Positions 1-9,284 of a stretch of 34,178 nt of DNA are shown here, piece after piece. Every line of letters begins with the position of its first letter. The stretch's first letter is position 1. Source of the DNA: an uncultured Gammaproteobacteria bacterium. GTDB taxonomy: Bacteria > Pseudomonadota > Gammaproteobacteria > Magnimaribacterales > D2472. Under the pieces are notes generated by a model, which saw only the letters and a list, made by a program, of their open reading frames with translations, had not been told where the DNA came from and searched no databases. The stretch spans positions 1-34,178 of the forward strand of contig CAJXAZ010000005.1 of assembly GCA_913050015.1 (NCBI GenBank), written 5' to 3'. A program made the position numbers and the translations under genes.

Positions 1-2
1 TT

Positions 3-1058
3 TACTCGTGGGTAGCCTCTAGATCAAATCTCAAAAAAATTATTATTTACTGTTATTCATTTCTAATTCTTAATTTATTAGCCTTTTTATATGCATGGAG
101 AGTTCTTGATATGGGAGATTCAATTCTCCTTGGTCAGGTATTTTATATTTGGTGTAATGTTTATTCATTTTTTGTAGTATCAATTTTCTGGGTGTTAATA
201 ATAAATATTTTCAGAAATTCTAAATCAAGAAGTTTTTATGGTGTTATTGCCGCAGGAGGTTCTATTGGTGCTTTTTTTGGTTCTGAGATATCTAAAAGGT
301 TTGCATATTCATTTGAAGAGTTTGGATTAGAATTCTTTTCACTCTCAGCAGCCATCTTACTTTTTCTTGCCATGCTGGTTGCTATTTTTATCATCAACAT
401 AAGTAGTTCTGTAAAAGAGTTGCATGAATCTGAGGAGATCGGTGGAGGAAGCCTAGACGCTATTAAGAATGTAATTAAAACTTCTGAAATTAGATCTATA
501 GCTATATATACCTGGATATGGACAGCATTAATGACAGTTCACTGGGTTACTGCTATATCAATTATCGATGATTGGTCTCAAGACCCTCAAGAAAGAATAA
601 TATTTTTTAGTCAAATGGAACAAGTAGTAACACCATTAACATTAATTACCCAATTATTTCTGACAAATAATATTATTAAATATTGGGGTATTAAAAATAT
701 ACTAATTTCATATGGATTTTTATTTTTATTAGCCTTTATCTCTTATGGTCTCATGCCATCCATAACAGTCGTAGCTATAGCAACAGTTGCTCTAAGACTC
801 TTTGAATATGGCATTAATAAGCCAACACGAGAAACGATTTATAGTTTCTTGAATAAAAATGATAGATATAAATCATCAGTATTTATAGACACTTTTATTA
901 CGAGATTCGGAGATCTAACTGGCGTAAGCTTTATTGCCTTGGGTAAAATGGCAAGTGTTGGATTTAGTGTTATGCCAGTCCTTGCAATTCCATTTGCAGC
1001 TGTACTTTCTTACACCGGGATTAGAATATCAAAAAACTCTTCCCTTAAAGACCTCTAG
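3..1058 (+). CDS. MFS / ATP:ADP antiporter-like membrane transporter, 5' truncated by window
   Basis: Frame stays open upstream of the listed ATG (111) to the window edge (YSWVASRSNLKKIIIYCYSFLILNLLAFLYAWRVLD...). Multi-TM protein with 'YSFFVVSIFWVLIINIFRNSKSRSFYGVIAAGGSIGAFFG', resembling the NTP/NDP exchange / MFS-like family. Confidence 0.7.
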   Translation, partial: YSWVASRSNLKKIIIYCYSFLILNLLAFLYAWRVLDMGDSILLGQVFYIWCNVYSFFVVSIFWVLIINIFRNSKSRSFYGVIAAGGSIGAFFGSEISKRFAYSFEEFGLEFFSLSAAILLFLAMLVAIFIINISSSVKELHESEEIGGGSLDAIKNVIKTSEIRSIAIYTWIWTALMTVHWVTAISIIDDWSQDPQERIIFFSQMEQVVTPLTLITQLFLTNNIIKYWGIKNILISYGFLFLLAFISYGLMPSITVVAIATVALRLFEYGINKPTRETIYSFLNKNDRYKSSVFIDTFITRFGDLTGVSFIALGKMASVGFSVMPVLAIPFAAVLSYTGIRISKNSSLKDL

Positions 1059-2532
1059 ATCCTTCAACTATTTTTTTAATTGCAACAATTTTTGTCATTA
1101 TTCTTTCCGAAGTTTGGAAATTATTTTTTGTAAGATTTATTGCAAATTCTAACTGATTCAAGGCTTGCTCATTTTCTCCAAGAAGTAAAAAGTATTCAGC
1201 TCTACTTTGATGATAGCCAACTATATTTTTACCATCTCTTTGTATTTCTGATAGAAATAACCATAACTCTGGATTGGTATTTTTTCTTAATAGCTGATCC
1301 CTTATAAGCTCTTCCGCTTGAGAGTATTCACCCATCTCAACAAGTAATTTAGCTTTAGTTGTTGAAAGAGGATAGTTCCTGGGAGAGATATCTAAAAAAA
1401 CATCCGAAAGATATATCGCTTCATCATATTTTTTTGCATTAGTTAATATTTCAATTTTAGATGTATTTAAAAGTAAGTTTTTTGGGTATTTTCTTATCAA
1501 GCTATCAATGAGCGCTAGACTATTATAAAAATCATTAACCTTGTTATATGCCAGAGCTAGGCCATAAACGTTTGAATCAGAACGGCTTTCATTAACTCTA
1601 GATTTATAAATTCTTACAGAGTTAGATGGTATTTTTTCATAATAAATTTCTAATCTAGATTTGATAAAAGAGTACTCAAGACTATTTTCTTTCGCACCTG
1701 GTTCGGAAATATTTTCCGCTGCATTAAATGCATCACTTATTCTTGAGGAGGAGAGGGGGTGAGTAAGAAGAAATTCTGGAGGAATGTCGCCGGATAATCT
1801 TCTAATATTATTCATATTTTCAAACATTTCACCCATTGATTCTGGCTTGTATCCTGCCTTGGTAAGATTAATAAAACCAACTCTATCTGCCTCTCTTTCA
1901 AAAAGTCTGCTGTATCTTAGGCTTTCTGTCCTAATAGCTGCAGGACCAAGGGCAACTGCTTGAGGGTTTTTGCTTATCATAGCAATGGCAATGGATGAGG
2001 CCATAATTAATGCCGAGGCTAAGCCGGTATCTTTAGCTTTTAAAACGTTTCTAGCAAAGTGTCTTTGGCTTAAATGAGCAAGCTCATGAGAAAGCACCGA
2101 TGCAAATTGACCTTCATTATCTGCATTTAGAAAAAGACCGCCGTTGACACCAATTATTCCACCTGGAGCTGCAAATGCATTAAGCGAACTATCATCGATC
2201 ATCAATACAGAAAAATATCTGTCCTTTACTTGGCTATACTCAGAAAGTCTGTAAATTAATAACTCAGTATATTCATGAATTATTGGATCTTTAATTAATG
2301 GAGCTTGCGAATATATCTGTTTGAGAAACTCATTTCCAATCGCTCTTTCCTGGCTTGAAGATACTGCTCCAGAGACTCTATCGCCAAGTTCTGGAAGCGA
2401 TTGATCTGTTTCCTCATCACCATAGGAGATGGCAATGAAACCAGCCAAGATAAAAAAAATATAATTTTTTATTTTCATTTTTCTAAGTATCATGTAAATC
2501 GATTTACCTGTAAAACTAACATAAAAGAGCAT
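1045..2532 (-). CDS. bepA: M48 family metalloprotease with C-terminal TPR-like region (BepA/YfgC-like); likely start at M19 (about 2478)
   Basis: HELAH zinc motif in 'SVLSHELAHLSQRHFARNV', 'FEREADRVG' motif, signal-peptide-like MKIKNYIFFILAGFIAISYG, and perM as divergent neighbour. Confidence 0.85.
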   Translation of the reverse strand: MLFYVSFTGKSIYMILRKMKIKNYIFFILAGFIAISYGDEETDQSLPELGDRVSGAVSSSQERAIGNEFLKQIYSQAPLIKDPIIHEYTELLIYRLSEYSQVKDRYFSVLMIDDSSLNAFAAPGGIIGVNGGLFLNADNEGQFASVLSHELAHLSQRHFARNVLKAKDTGLASALIMASSIAIAMISKNPQAVALGPAAIRTESLRYSRLFEREADRVGFINLTKAGYKPESMGEMFENMNNIRRLSGDIPPEFLLTHPLSSSRISDAFNAAENISEPGAKENSLEYSFIKSRLEIYYEKIPSNSVRIYKSRVNESRSDSNVYGLALAYNKVNDFYNSLALIDSLIRKYPKNLLLNTSKIEILTNAKKYDEAIYLSDVFLDISPRNYPLSTTKAKLLVEMGEYSQAEELIRDQLLRKNTNPELWLFLSEIQRDGKNIVGYHQSRAEYFLLLGENEQALNQLEFAINLTKNNFQTSERIMTKIVAIKKIVEGSRGL

Positions 2533-2638
2533 TTTGGATTACTATAAACTTTTGTTATTGTATACATTATTATATATACAATTTATTTGACCGTGCCTAT
2601 GTATGCATAGTTTCAATAAAAATTTTTAAAAGTAAAAT

Positions 2639-3685
2639 ATGATTGAACAATTGAATAGTTTTTTTAAAAAAATCTTTAATAATGAAGAGACCATTATCTT
2701 TTCTGTATTAATTCTATTTGCATTGGTTATGTTTACCTTTTTTGGATCTGTTTTAACTCCTTTCTTAGTTAGTATAGTTGTTGCGTATCTCCTAGTCGGT
2801 GTTCAAAAGAAGATTGAGTCATTTAATGTAAGTAAAAAAATATCCTTAATAGCTACATTTTTAATATTTATTATCGCCTCTCTGACGCTTTTGATCTGGT
2901 TGGTGCCTCTCCTATATATTCAGCTGCAGGCATTTGTTTTAGATATACCTAACTTATTCAATGATTTTTTAACTTTTGTTGCAGCTCTTCCAGCTTCATA
3001 TCCAGAGCTTATTTCCTCAGAACAGATTTCTATATTTTTTCAAGCAGTATCATCTGAGCTATCATCTATAACTCAGAATCTAGTCAAGTCATCAATATCA
3101 GGAATTCAAAGCACTATTACAGTACTTTTATACATAATACTTTTTCCAATCTTGGTGTATTTTTTCTTATTTGATAGAAAAAATATAATAGATGGCCTTA
3201 TAAAGTTAATACCTGGAAAGAGAGAAATGCTCTCTAATGTATGGAGCGAGATGGATGGGCAGTTGAGTAATTATGTTCGTGGTAAAACTCTTGAGATATT
3301 CATAATTGGCGTGTCTGCTGCAATTATTTTTACTTCATTGGGACTTAAATATTCTGCATTACTTTCAGTCTTAGTTGGCCTGTCAGTTATTATTCCTTAC
3401 GTAGGAGCTTTTTTAGTTACGATTCCTGTAATAATAGTTGGACTGCTCCAGTTTGGCTTAGGGCCTTCTTTTTATATACTTTTAGGGCTTTATTTATTAC
3501 TTCAAGCTCTTGATGGCAACCTATTGGTTCCTATTATTTTCTCAGATGCTGTAAAGCTGCATCCAGTTGCCATTATTTTGGCAGTATTTATTTTTGGAAG
3601 CATGTTTGGTTTCTGGGGCGTATTTTTTGCAATACCGATGGCTACTTTTATCAAAGCCGTCTGGAATGCTTGGCCATCAAATTAA
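2639..3685 (+). CDS. perM: AI-2E transporter family / PerM-like permease
   Basis: 348 aa multi-TM protein with C-terminal 'LQALDGNLLVPIIFSDAVKLHPVAIILAVFIFGSMFGFWGVFFAIPMATFIKAV', typical of the family; next to bepA. Confidence 0.85.
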   Translation: MIEQLNSFFKKIFNNEETIIFSVLILFALVMFTFFGSVLTPFLVSIVVAYLLVGVQKKIESFNVSKKISLIATFLIFIIASLTLLIWLVPLLYIQLQAFVLDIPNLFNDFLTFVAALPASYPELISSEQISIFFQAVSSELSSITQNLVKSSISGIQSTITVLLYIILFPILVYFFLFDRKNIIDGLIKLIPGKREMLSNVWSEMDGQLSNYVRGKTLEIFIIGVSAAIIFTSLGLKYSALLSVLVGLSVIIPYVGAFLVTIPVIIVGLLQFGLGPSFYILLGLYLLLQALDGNLLVPIIFSDAVKLHPVAIILAVFIFGSMFGFWGVFFAIPMATFIKAVWNAWPSN

Positions 3686-3692
3686 GAAAATA

Positions 3693-4163
3693 TTAATTTA
3701 AATCTTTAACTGCAGCCAAGACCTCATCAACGTGACCTGTAACCTTAACTGTTCGCCATTCTTTAATAACCTTTCCTTCAGTATTTATTAAAAAAGTACT
3801 TCTATCGATTCCAATATACTGCCTTCCGTACATTGATTTTAATTTCATCACATCGAAGGCATTGCAAACCTTCTCATCTGGATCAGATAAAAGCTCAAAA
3901 GGAAAAGATTGTTTTAACTTGAAATTTTCGTGTGACTTAATACTTTCTCGTGAAACTCCAATTATTTCTGTATTAAGTTTTTTAAATTTTTTATGATTAT
4001 CTGTGAAATTCTGACCCTCAGTTGTACATCCAGGGGTGCTATCTTTTGGATAGAAATATATTACCAAGTTCTTACCAATAAAATCTTTATTTGAAAGAGT
4101 TAAATTGCTTGTGCATTCTGCTTTAAAGTTTGGACATTTCTTGCCTTCTAGTTTTTTTGTCAT
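3693..4163 (-). CDS. bcp: Thioredoxin-dependent thiol peroxidase (Bcp/PrxQ)
   Basis: 'YFYPKDSTPGCTTEGQNF' peroxidatic-Cys motif, 'FELLSDPDEKVCNAF', 'RSTFLI'. Confidence 0.92.
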   Translation of the reverse strand: MTKKLEGKKCPNFKAECTSNLTLSNKDFIGKNLVIYFYPKDSTPGCTTEGQNFTDNHKKFKKLNTEIIGVSRESIKSHENFKLKQSFPFELLSDPDEKVCNAFDVMKLKSMYGRQYIGIDRSTFLINTEGKVIKEWRTVKVTGHVDEVLAAVKDLN

Positions 4164-4229
4164 AATATTTCCTAAATAGATTTAATTTAAAATAGTGTAT
4201 AGTTCTATTTTTTACTGTAATTTTTTTTG

Positions 4230-5120
4230 ATGCAAGCATTACATGGAAGTTTAGTTGCTTTAGTTACTCCTATGTCTCCAAACGGAGACGTTGATTATGC
4301 GTCTCTTGAAAAGTTAATTGAATGGCATATAGCAAATGGAACCAATGGAATCGTATCTGTTGGGACTACAGGTGAATCATCAACACTTAATCCAGTAGAG
4401 CATTTAGATGTCATAGACTTCACTGTTAGGCATGTAAATAAAAGAATACCCGTTATTGCAGGAACAGGTTCCAACTCCACTCAGGAGGCAATTGAGCTAA
4501 CAGATGAATCAAAAAAACTTGGTGCTGATTACGCTCTTCTCGTTACACCATATTACAACAAACCAAATCAACGAGGCTTAATTTCTCACTATGAAGCAAT
4601 TGCTAACGCAGTTGATATACCTCAAATCTTATATAACGTACCTTCACGAACTGCATGCGACCTCCTTCCATCAAGCGTTAAGGTGCTTTGCGAGCATAGA
4701 AATATTGTAGGAATAAAAGAAGCATTAGATAATATGGATAGAATTAAGGAATTAGTTGAGATATCAAATCAAGCTGGTAGTAATTTTCTTATATATTCAG
4801 GGGACGATCCAACTTTCATGGAATCTCTTGTTCTTGGAGCGCATGGAGTTATTTCTGTTGCAGCAAATATAGTGCCGAAATCAGTTTCAGATATCTGCTC
4901 TATGGTAAGGGCTAATAAATTAAGTGATGCCAAAGAATTAAACTTTAACAATAATGAGCTTTTTAGATTATTATTTATTGAATCTAACCCAATTCCTGCT
5001 AAGTGGATGCTTTATAAGATGGGCTTGATTCAGAATGCAATTAGACTACCTTTGGTAGAATTAGACGGAACTTATCACGATGATGTTATGTCTGAGATTA
5101 AACAACTAGGATTACTATGA
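4230..5120 (+). CDS. dapA: 4-hydroxy-tetrahydrodipicolinate synthase
   Basis: MQALHGSLVALVTPM..., 'VGTTGESSTL', 'LLVTPYYNKPNQRGL', 'YNVPSRTACDL', 'GIKEA'. Track start 4227 is TTG; ATG at 4230 is more likely. Confidence 0.96.
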   Translation: MQALHGSLVALVTPMSPNGDVDYASLEKLIEWHIANGTNGIVSVGTTGESSTLNPVEHLDVIDFTVRHVNKRIPVIAGTGSNSTQEAIELTDESKKLGADYALLVTPYYNKPNQRGLISHYEAIANAVDIPQILYNVPSRTACDLLPSSVKVLCEHRNIVGIKEALDNMDRIKELVEISNQAGSNFLIYSGDDPTFMESLVLGAHGVISVAANIVPKSVSDICSMVRANKLSDAKELNFNNNELFRLLFIESNPIPAKWMLYKMGLIQNAIRLPLVELDGTYHDDVMSEIKQLGLL

Positions 5121-6094
5121 TTAAAAAATTAACATTACTAAGTGCAATTTTCTTTATTTCTTCTTGTTCATACATATCCGGTCCTGAGGGAATGTTCCCA
5201 TCAACTGAATATGATTTTCTTTCTGAAGGCGTAGAGGGAGATATTTCTCTTCCAGATGGACTAGATTTAATAAAACTAGAAAACCATTACCCTGTTGGAG
5301 AGCTGGAAGCAATCAAGGAAGATCAGGATGTTCCCAAGCCAAGACAGATATTTGCCTCATCAGGCAATAGCTCTGTCCAGTTAAGAAGGCTAGGCGAGCT
5401 AATGTGGATTTATATAGAAACGCTTCCATCTACATCTTGGCCGATATCTAAAAATTACTGGGAAACATCCTCATATCAAATATTAAGTTCAAATCCAGAT
5501 ACTGGAGAAATAGTAATTGACTTCAATGAGTCGTCGACTTTAAAAATGAAAATAGAACATGGTATCAAAGAGGCATCTACTGAAATATTTTTAATCCAAG
5601 TTAATAAAGAGTCTGAGGAGATGGTTAGTAATATTGAACTCATTCAATCAGAGCTTGAAAAAGTAGTTAGTTATTTTGCAGAATCTGTAGATAACTTCTC
5701 AGGAACATCTCTGGCTGCTCAAAACCTTAATGAAATTAAGAAAGCTCAAATTTTTACAGAAAATGGTCAAACTGTTATTGAGCTGGATCTTAGTTTTAAT
5801 AGAGCCTGGTCATCCGTTAGTAAGGCGCTGATTGCTGCTAATATTGTTTCAAATGACATAGACAGGAGTAATGGAATGTTTTATGTAAGTTATGCTGAAG
5901 AGAGTGAGGGTGGATTTTTATCATTCCTAGGACTTGGAAAAAATAATTCTAAAATAGCATTTACAGAAGAGGCTCAATTTGAAATCAGTATTGTTGAAAA
6001 AAATGATAAATCCTATGTAAAAGCAATATCAAAGAATGGTAAAATTGAAGAGTCAGAACAGCTTCTATCAAAAATAAACGAATCACTTAACTAA
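5117..6094 (+). CDS. bamC: Outer membrane assembly lipoprotein BamC
   Basis: Lipobox-like 'SAIFFISSCSYISG', 'SLPDGLD' motif, position between dapA and purC; start overlaps the dapA stop (ATGA). Confidence 0.85.
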   Translation: MIKKLTLLSAIFFISSCSYISGPEGMFPSTEYDFLSEGVEGDISLPDGLDLIKLENHYPVGELEAIKEDQDVPKPRQIFASSGNSSVQLRRLGELMWIYIETLPSTSWPISKNYWETSSYQILSSNPDTGEIVIDFNESSTLKMKIEHGIKEASTEIFLIQVNKESEEMVSNIELIQSELEKVVSYFAESVDNFSGTSLAAQNLNEIKKAQIFTENGQTVIELDLSFNRAWSSVSKALIAANIVSNDIDRSNGMFYVSYAEESEGGFLSFLGLGKNNSKIAFTEEAQFEISIVEKNDKSYVKAISKNGKIEESEQLLSKINESLN

Positions 6095-6108
6095 CAAATA
6101 AGAAAATC

Positions 6109-6828
6109 ATGGAAAAAATACAAGAAATAACAAAAGGAAAAGCTAAATCTTTATTTACGACATCCAGCGATGATCAATTAATAATGCATTTCAGTGATGA
6201 CACCTCAGCATTCGATGGTAAGAAGATGGAAGCCCTAATGGGCAAGGGATCTGTTAATAATCAATTTAATGCTTTCATCCTAGAGCATCTTCAAAAAAGT
6301 GGAGTTGATACTCATCTCATTGAGGTATTGAGCAAAACTGATTCATTGGTTTATAAGCTTGATATGTTTCCAATTGAATGTGTAATAAGGAATAGAGCAT
6401 CCGGGTCAATATGCAGAAGGCTAGGTACTGAGGATGGCTTAATTCTAAATGATCCTTTATTTGAATTTTTCTACAAAGACGATGATTTGGGAGATCCTTT
6501 GATTAATGATGAGCATATTATTTCATTTGGATGGGCTACAAAAGATCAGATTGATGAAATGAAATTACTAACTTATAAGATTAATACTATTCTTACTGAG
6601 CTATTTATAAATTCAGGATTGATTCTAGTAGATTTTAAGGTTGAGTTTGGTGTTTATAAAGGCAAGATATTACTCGCCGATGAGTTTACTCCAGATGGTT
6701 GCAGGCTTTGGGATTCCGAGACATTAAAAAAAATGGATAAAGATAGATTTAGACAAGGTCTTGGTGATGTTGTTGAATCTTATCATCAAGTTGCAGATAG
6801 ACTGGGCATGAATATAATACTTGACTAA
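6109..6828 (+). CDS. purC: Phosphoribosylaminoimidazole-succinocarboxamide synthase
   Basis: 'GKAKSLFTT', 'FSDDTSAFDGKK', 'IECVIRNRASGSICRR', 'LADEFTPDGCRLWD'. Confidence 0.96.
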   Translation: MEKIQEITKGKAKSLFTTSSDDQLIMHFSDDTSAFDGKKMEALMGKGSVNNQFNAFILEHLQKSGVDTHLIEVLSKTDSLVYKLDMFPIECVIRNRASGSICRRLGTEDGLILNDPLFEFFYKDDDLGDPLINDEHIISFGWATKDQIDEMKLLTYKINTILTELFINSGLILVDFKVEFGVYKGKILLADEFTPDGCRLWDSETLKKMDKDRFRQGLGDVVESYHQVADRLGMNIILD

Positions 6829-6841
6829 AATAGTCAGGTAT
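6817..6841 (+). promoter_or_regulatory. Putative type 1 IscR binding site ATACTTGACTAAAATAGTCAGGTAT
   Basis: Fits every position of the consensus as I recall it, ATASYYGACTRWWWYAGTCRRSTAT; lies immediately upstream of iscR and overlaps the purC stop. Confidence 0.85.
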
Positions 6842-6848
6842 TTATACT
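6821..6848 (+). promoter_or_regulatory. Predicted sigma70-type promoter for iscR: TTGACT (6821-6826), 16-bp spacer, TATACT (6843-6848)
   Basis: Each box is one mismatch from consensus with good spacing; the -35 lies inside the IscR site. Confidence 0.75.
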
Positions 6849-6854
6849 TCACCC

Positions 6855-7289
6855 GTGAGATTAACCACAAAAAGTAGATATGCTGTAAACGCTCTTACAG
6901 AGCTAAGCATTCTAGAATCAAATGGCCCAGTTTCACTCTCGGATATTTCTTCCAATCAAGACATAGAAATAACATATCTAGAGCAGATCTTTAGAAAGTT
7001 AAGACTTGCAGGAATAGTAAAAAGTATCAGAGGTAGAAATGGTGGTTATCTTTATGCAAAGGACCCATCAAAAGTTTCAGTAAAAGAGATTATGAATGCC
7101 GTTGAAGAAGTAATGGATGCAACTAGCTGCAATGGCACAAGTACTTGTCACAACGGAAATAAGTGTAATACCCATAACCTTTGGCATGAATTAAATGAGG
7201 TGGTTGATAACTACCTAAGTAAAATAACAATAAATAACCTTGTAGAATCGAATAACAGCCCATATATAAGCTTAAGAGAGATTAATTAA
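6855..7289 (+). CDS. iscR: Fe-S cluster assembly transcriptional regulator IscR (GTG start)
   Basis: [14 protein letters not shown]..., three Cys in '[23 protein letters not shown]', Rrf2 wHTH; upstream of iscS. Confidence 0.96.
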   Translation: MRLTTKSRYAVNALTELSILESNGPVSLSDISSNQDIEITYLEQIFRKLRLAGIVKSIRGRNGGYLYAKDPSKVSVKEIMNAVEEVMDATSCNGTSTCHNGNKCNTHNLWHELNEVVDNYLSKITINNLVESNNSPYISLREIN

Positions 7290-8510
7290 ATGAATACACA
7301 ATCAACAATTTATTTGGACTACGCATCAACTACTCCTGTAGACCCAAGAGTTGCATCAAAGATGATGGAATTCTTAACCCCTGATGGAGAGTTTGGTAAT
7401 CCCGCATCTAGATCACATAGGTATGGATGGAAGGCTGATGAGGCCGTGGAAGAAGCCAGATCGCATGTAGCAAACCTAGTTAACTGCGACCCTAGAGAGA
7501 TAGTTTGGACTTCTGGAGCTACTGAGGCAGATAATTTAGCCATAAAAGGTGTCGCGAGATTCTATAAATCAAAAGGCAATCATATTATTACTTCTAAAAT
7601 AGAGCACAAGGCAGTTCTCGACCCATGTAGACAGCTTGAAAGAGAAGGTTTTGAGGTCACATACTTAGATCCAGATGAGGGTGGAATAATATCACCAGAA
7701 GCTATTAAATCTGCCATGAGAGATACAACTATTTTAGTTTCAATCATGCATATTCATAACGAGCTTGGAACCCTTAACGATTTAGAAGCAATAGGAAATA
7801 TTACAAGAAAAGCAGGTGTATTCTTTCATGTTGATGCTGCCCAGAGCACCGGAAAGGTCGACATAGATTTATCATCACTTCCTGTCGATTTGATGTCATT
7901 TTCTGCTCATAAAACATACGGACCTAAAGGAATTGGAGCTTTGTTTGTAAGAAGAAAGCCAAGAGTAAGAATTGAAGCTCTTATCCATGGCGGAGGTCAT
8001 GAAAGAGGCATGAGAGCTGGAACTCTTCCTACGCATCAAATAGTTGGAATGGGAGAAGCATTTAAGATTGCTAAGGAGCAAATGAAAGAAGATCATGAAA
8101 AAATAAAAGCATTCCATACAAAATTCTTGAAAGAAGCTATGAAGATCGAGCATGCATATATAAATGGAGATGTTGATAACAAAGTACCTAATATATTAAA
8201 TATTAGTTTTAATTTTGTAGAAGGAGAGTCTTTGATCATGGGGTTAAAAGATATTGCCGTTTCATCGGGTTCTGCCTGCACATCCGCAAGTTTAGAGCCA
8301 TCATATGTTCTAAGGGCCCTAGGTAGAAAAGATGAATTAGCTCATAGCTCTATTAGATTCTCATTTGGCAGATTTACTAACGAAGAAGATATAGATAAAA
8401 CATTATCCATATTACACAATGTAGTTGAAAGACTAAGAGAGCTTTCACCATTATGGGAGATGCATCTAGACGGTGTTGATCTTGATACAGTTCAATGGAA
8501 CACCCACTAA
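7290..8510 (+). CDS. iscS: Cysteine desulfurase IscS
   Basis: '[14 protein letters not shown]', '[20 protein letters not shown]', '[21 protein letters not shown]'. Confidence 0.98.
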   Translation: MNTQSTIYLDYASTTPVDPRVASKMMEFLTPDGEFGNPASRSHRYGWKADEAVEEARSHVANLVNCDPREIVWTSGATEADNLAIKGVARFYKSKGNHIITSKIEHKAVLDPCRQLEREGFEVTYLDPDEGGIISPEAIKSAMRDTTILVSIMHIHNELGTLNDLEAIGNITRKAGVFFHVDAAQSTGKVDIDLSSLPVDLMSFSAHKTYGPKGIGALFVRRKPRVRIEALIHGGGHERGMRAGTLPTHQIVGMGEAFKIAKEQMKEDHEKIKAFHTKFLKEAMKIEHAYINGDVDNKVPNILNISFNFVEGESLIMGLKDIAVSSGSACTSASLEPSYVLRALGRKDELAHSSIRFSFGRFTNEEDIDKTLSILHNVVERLRELSPLWEMHLDGVDLDTVQWNTH

Positions 8511-8525
8511 AAAGGAAAATTAATT

Positions 8526-8930
8526 ATGGCATATAGTAAAAAAGTAGTAGATAAGTTCGAAAACACTCTAAATAACCCTAAGGCATTCAATGTGGGAAGT
8601 TTTGATCCATCTGAATTGAATATAGGCACGGGAATGGTTGGCGCTCCGGCTTGTGGAGATGTAATGAAATTACAAATAAAATGCGAGCCTCAAGGTAATA
8701 CTCATGTCATCACAGATGTTAAGTTCAAGACTTACGGCTGCGGTTCAGCTATAGCATCTTCAAGCGAATTAGTAGAAATGCTTATGGGCAAGACATTGGA
8801 AGAGGCTAAAGAGATTAAAAATAAAGAAATAGTAGATGCTTTAGAGTTGCCACCAATAAAAATTCATTGTTCTGTATTGGCAGAAGACTCTATTAAAGAG
8901 GCAATAGAAAACTACGAGTCAAAGCAGTAG
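8526..8930 (+). CDS. iscU: Fe-S cluster scaffold IscU
   Basis: 'VGAPACGDVMKLQI', 'KFKTYGCGSAIASSS', 'LPPIKIHCSVLAEDSIKEAI'. Confidence 0.98.
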   Translation: MAYSKKVVDKFENTLNNPKAFNVGSFDPSELNIGTGMVGAPACGDVMKLQIKCEPQGNTHVITDVKFKTYGCGSAIASSSELVEMLMGKTLEEAKEIKNKEIVDALELPPIKIHCSVLAEDSIKEAIENYESKQ

Positions 8931-8939
8931 AGGCATGTT

Positions 8940-9281
8940 ATGGAAAGTTTTAGTTCAACTGATTTAAATTTTTCTGATAAAGCAATTACTCATTTTTTAA
9001 GCAGCCTCGATTCACGAGGTAAGGGTATTGGTATTCAGATTGGTGTTAGAAAAGCAGGTTGCTCTGGCTACGAATATTTTTTTGATTATGTAGACTCCAT
9101 AGATAAAGATAATATTGTTTTTGAAAAAAATGGTTGCAAGGTTTTTATAGACCAAAGCAGTTTAAGTTTTCTTAAAGGTAGCTTGGTTGATTACTCTGAA
9201 GAGGGCTTAAATAAAGGAATCAAGTTTATAAATCCAAATGCTAAAGCTGTATGCGGTTGCGGAGAAAGCTTTACAGTATAA
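8940..9281 (+). CDS. iscA: A-type Fe-S carrier IscA
   Basis: 'GIQIGVRKAGCSGYEYFFDYVD' and C-terminal 'CGCGESFTV'; follows iscU. Confidence 0.93.
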   Translation: MESFSSTDLNFSDKAITHFLSSLDSRGKGIGIQIGVRKAGCSGYEYFFDYVDSIDKDNIVFEKNGCKVFIDQSSLSFLKGSLVDYSEEGLNKGIKFINPNAKAVCGCGESFTV

Positions 9282-9284
9282 ATT

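Noticed and set aside
934-1152. 72-aa + strand ORF
   Set aside because: Out-of-frame within the end of the transporter gene and antisense to bepA; no recognisable domain.
4189-4211. AAAATAG-N9-CTATTTT inverted repeat between bcp and dapA
   Set aside because: Only 7-bp A/T-rich arms in a divergent spacer; terminator not expected there and chance occurrence likely.
4295-4951. Two minus-strand ORFs (61 and 60 aa) inside dapA
   Set aside because: Antisense shadow ORFs of a well-supported gene.
7319-8281. Minus-strand ORFs (74, 85, 62 aa) inside iscS
   Set aside because: Antisense shadows; no domain or RBS evidence.
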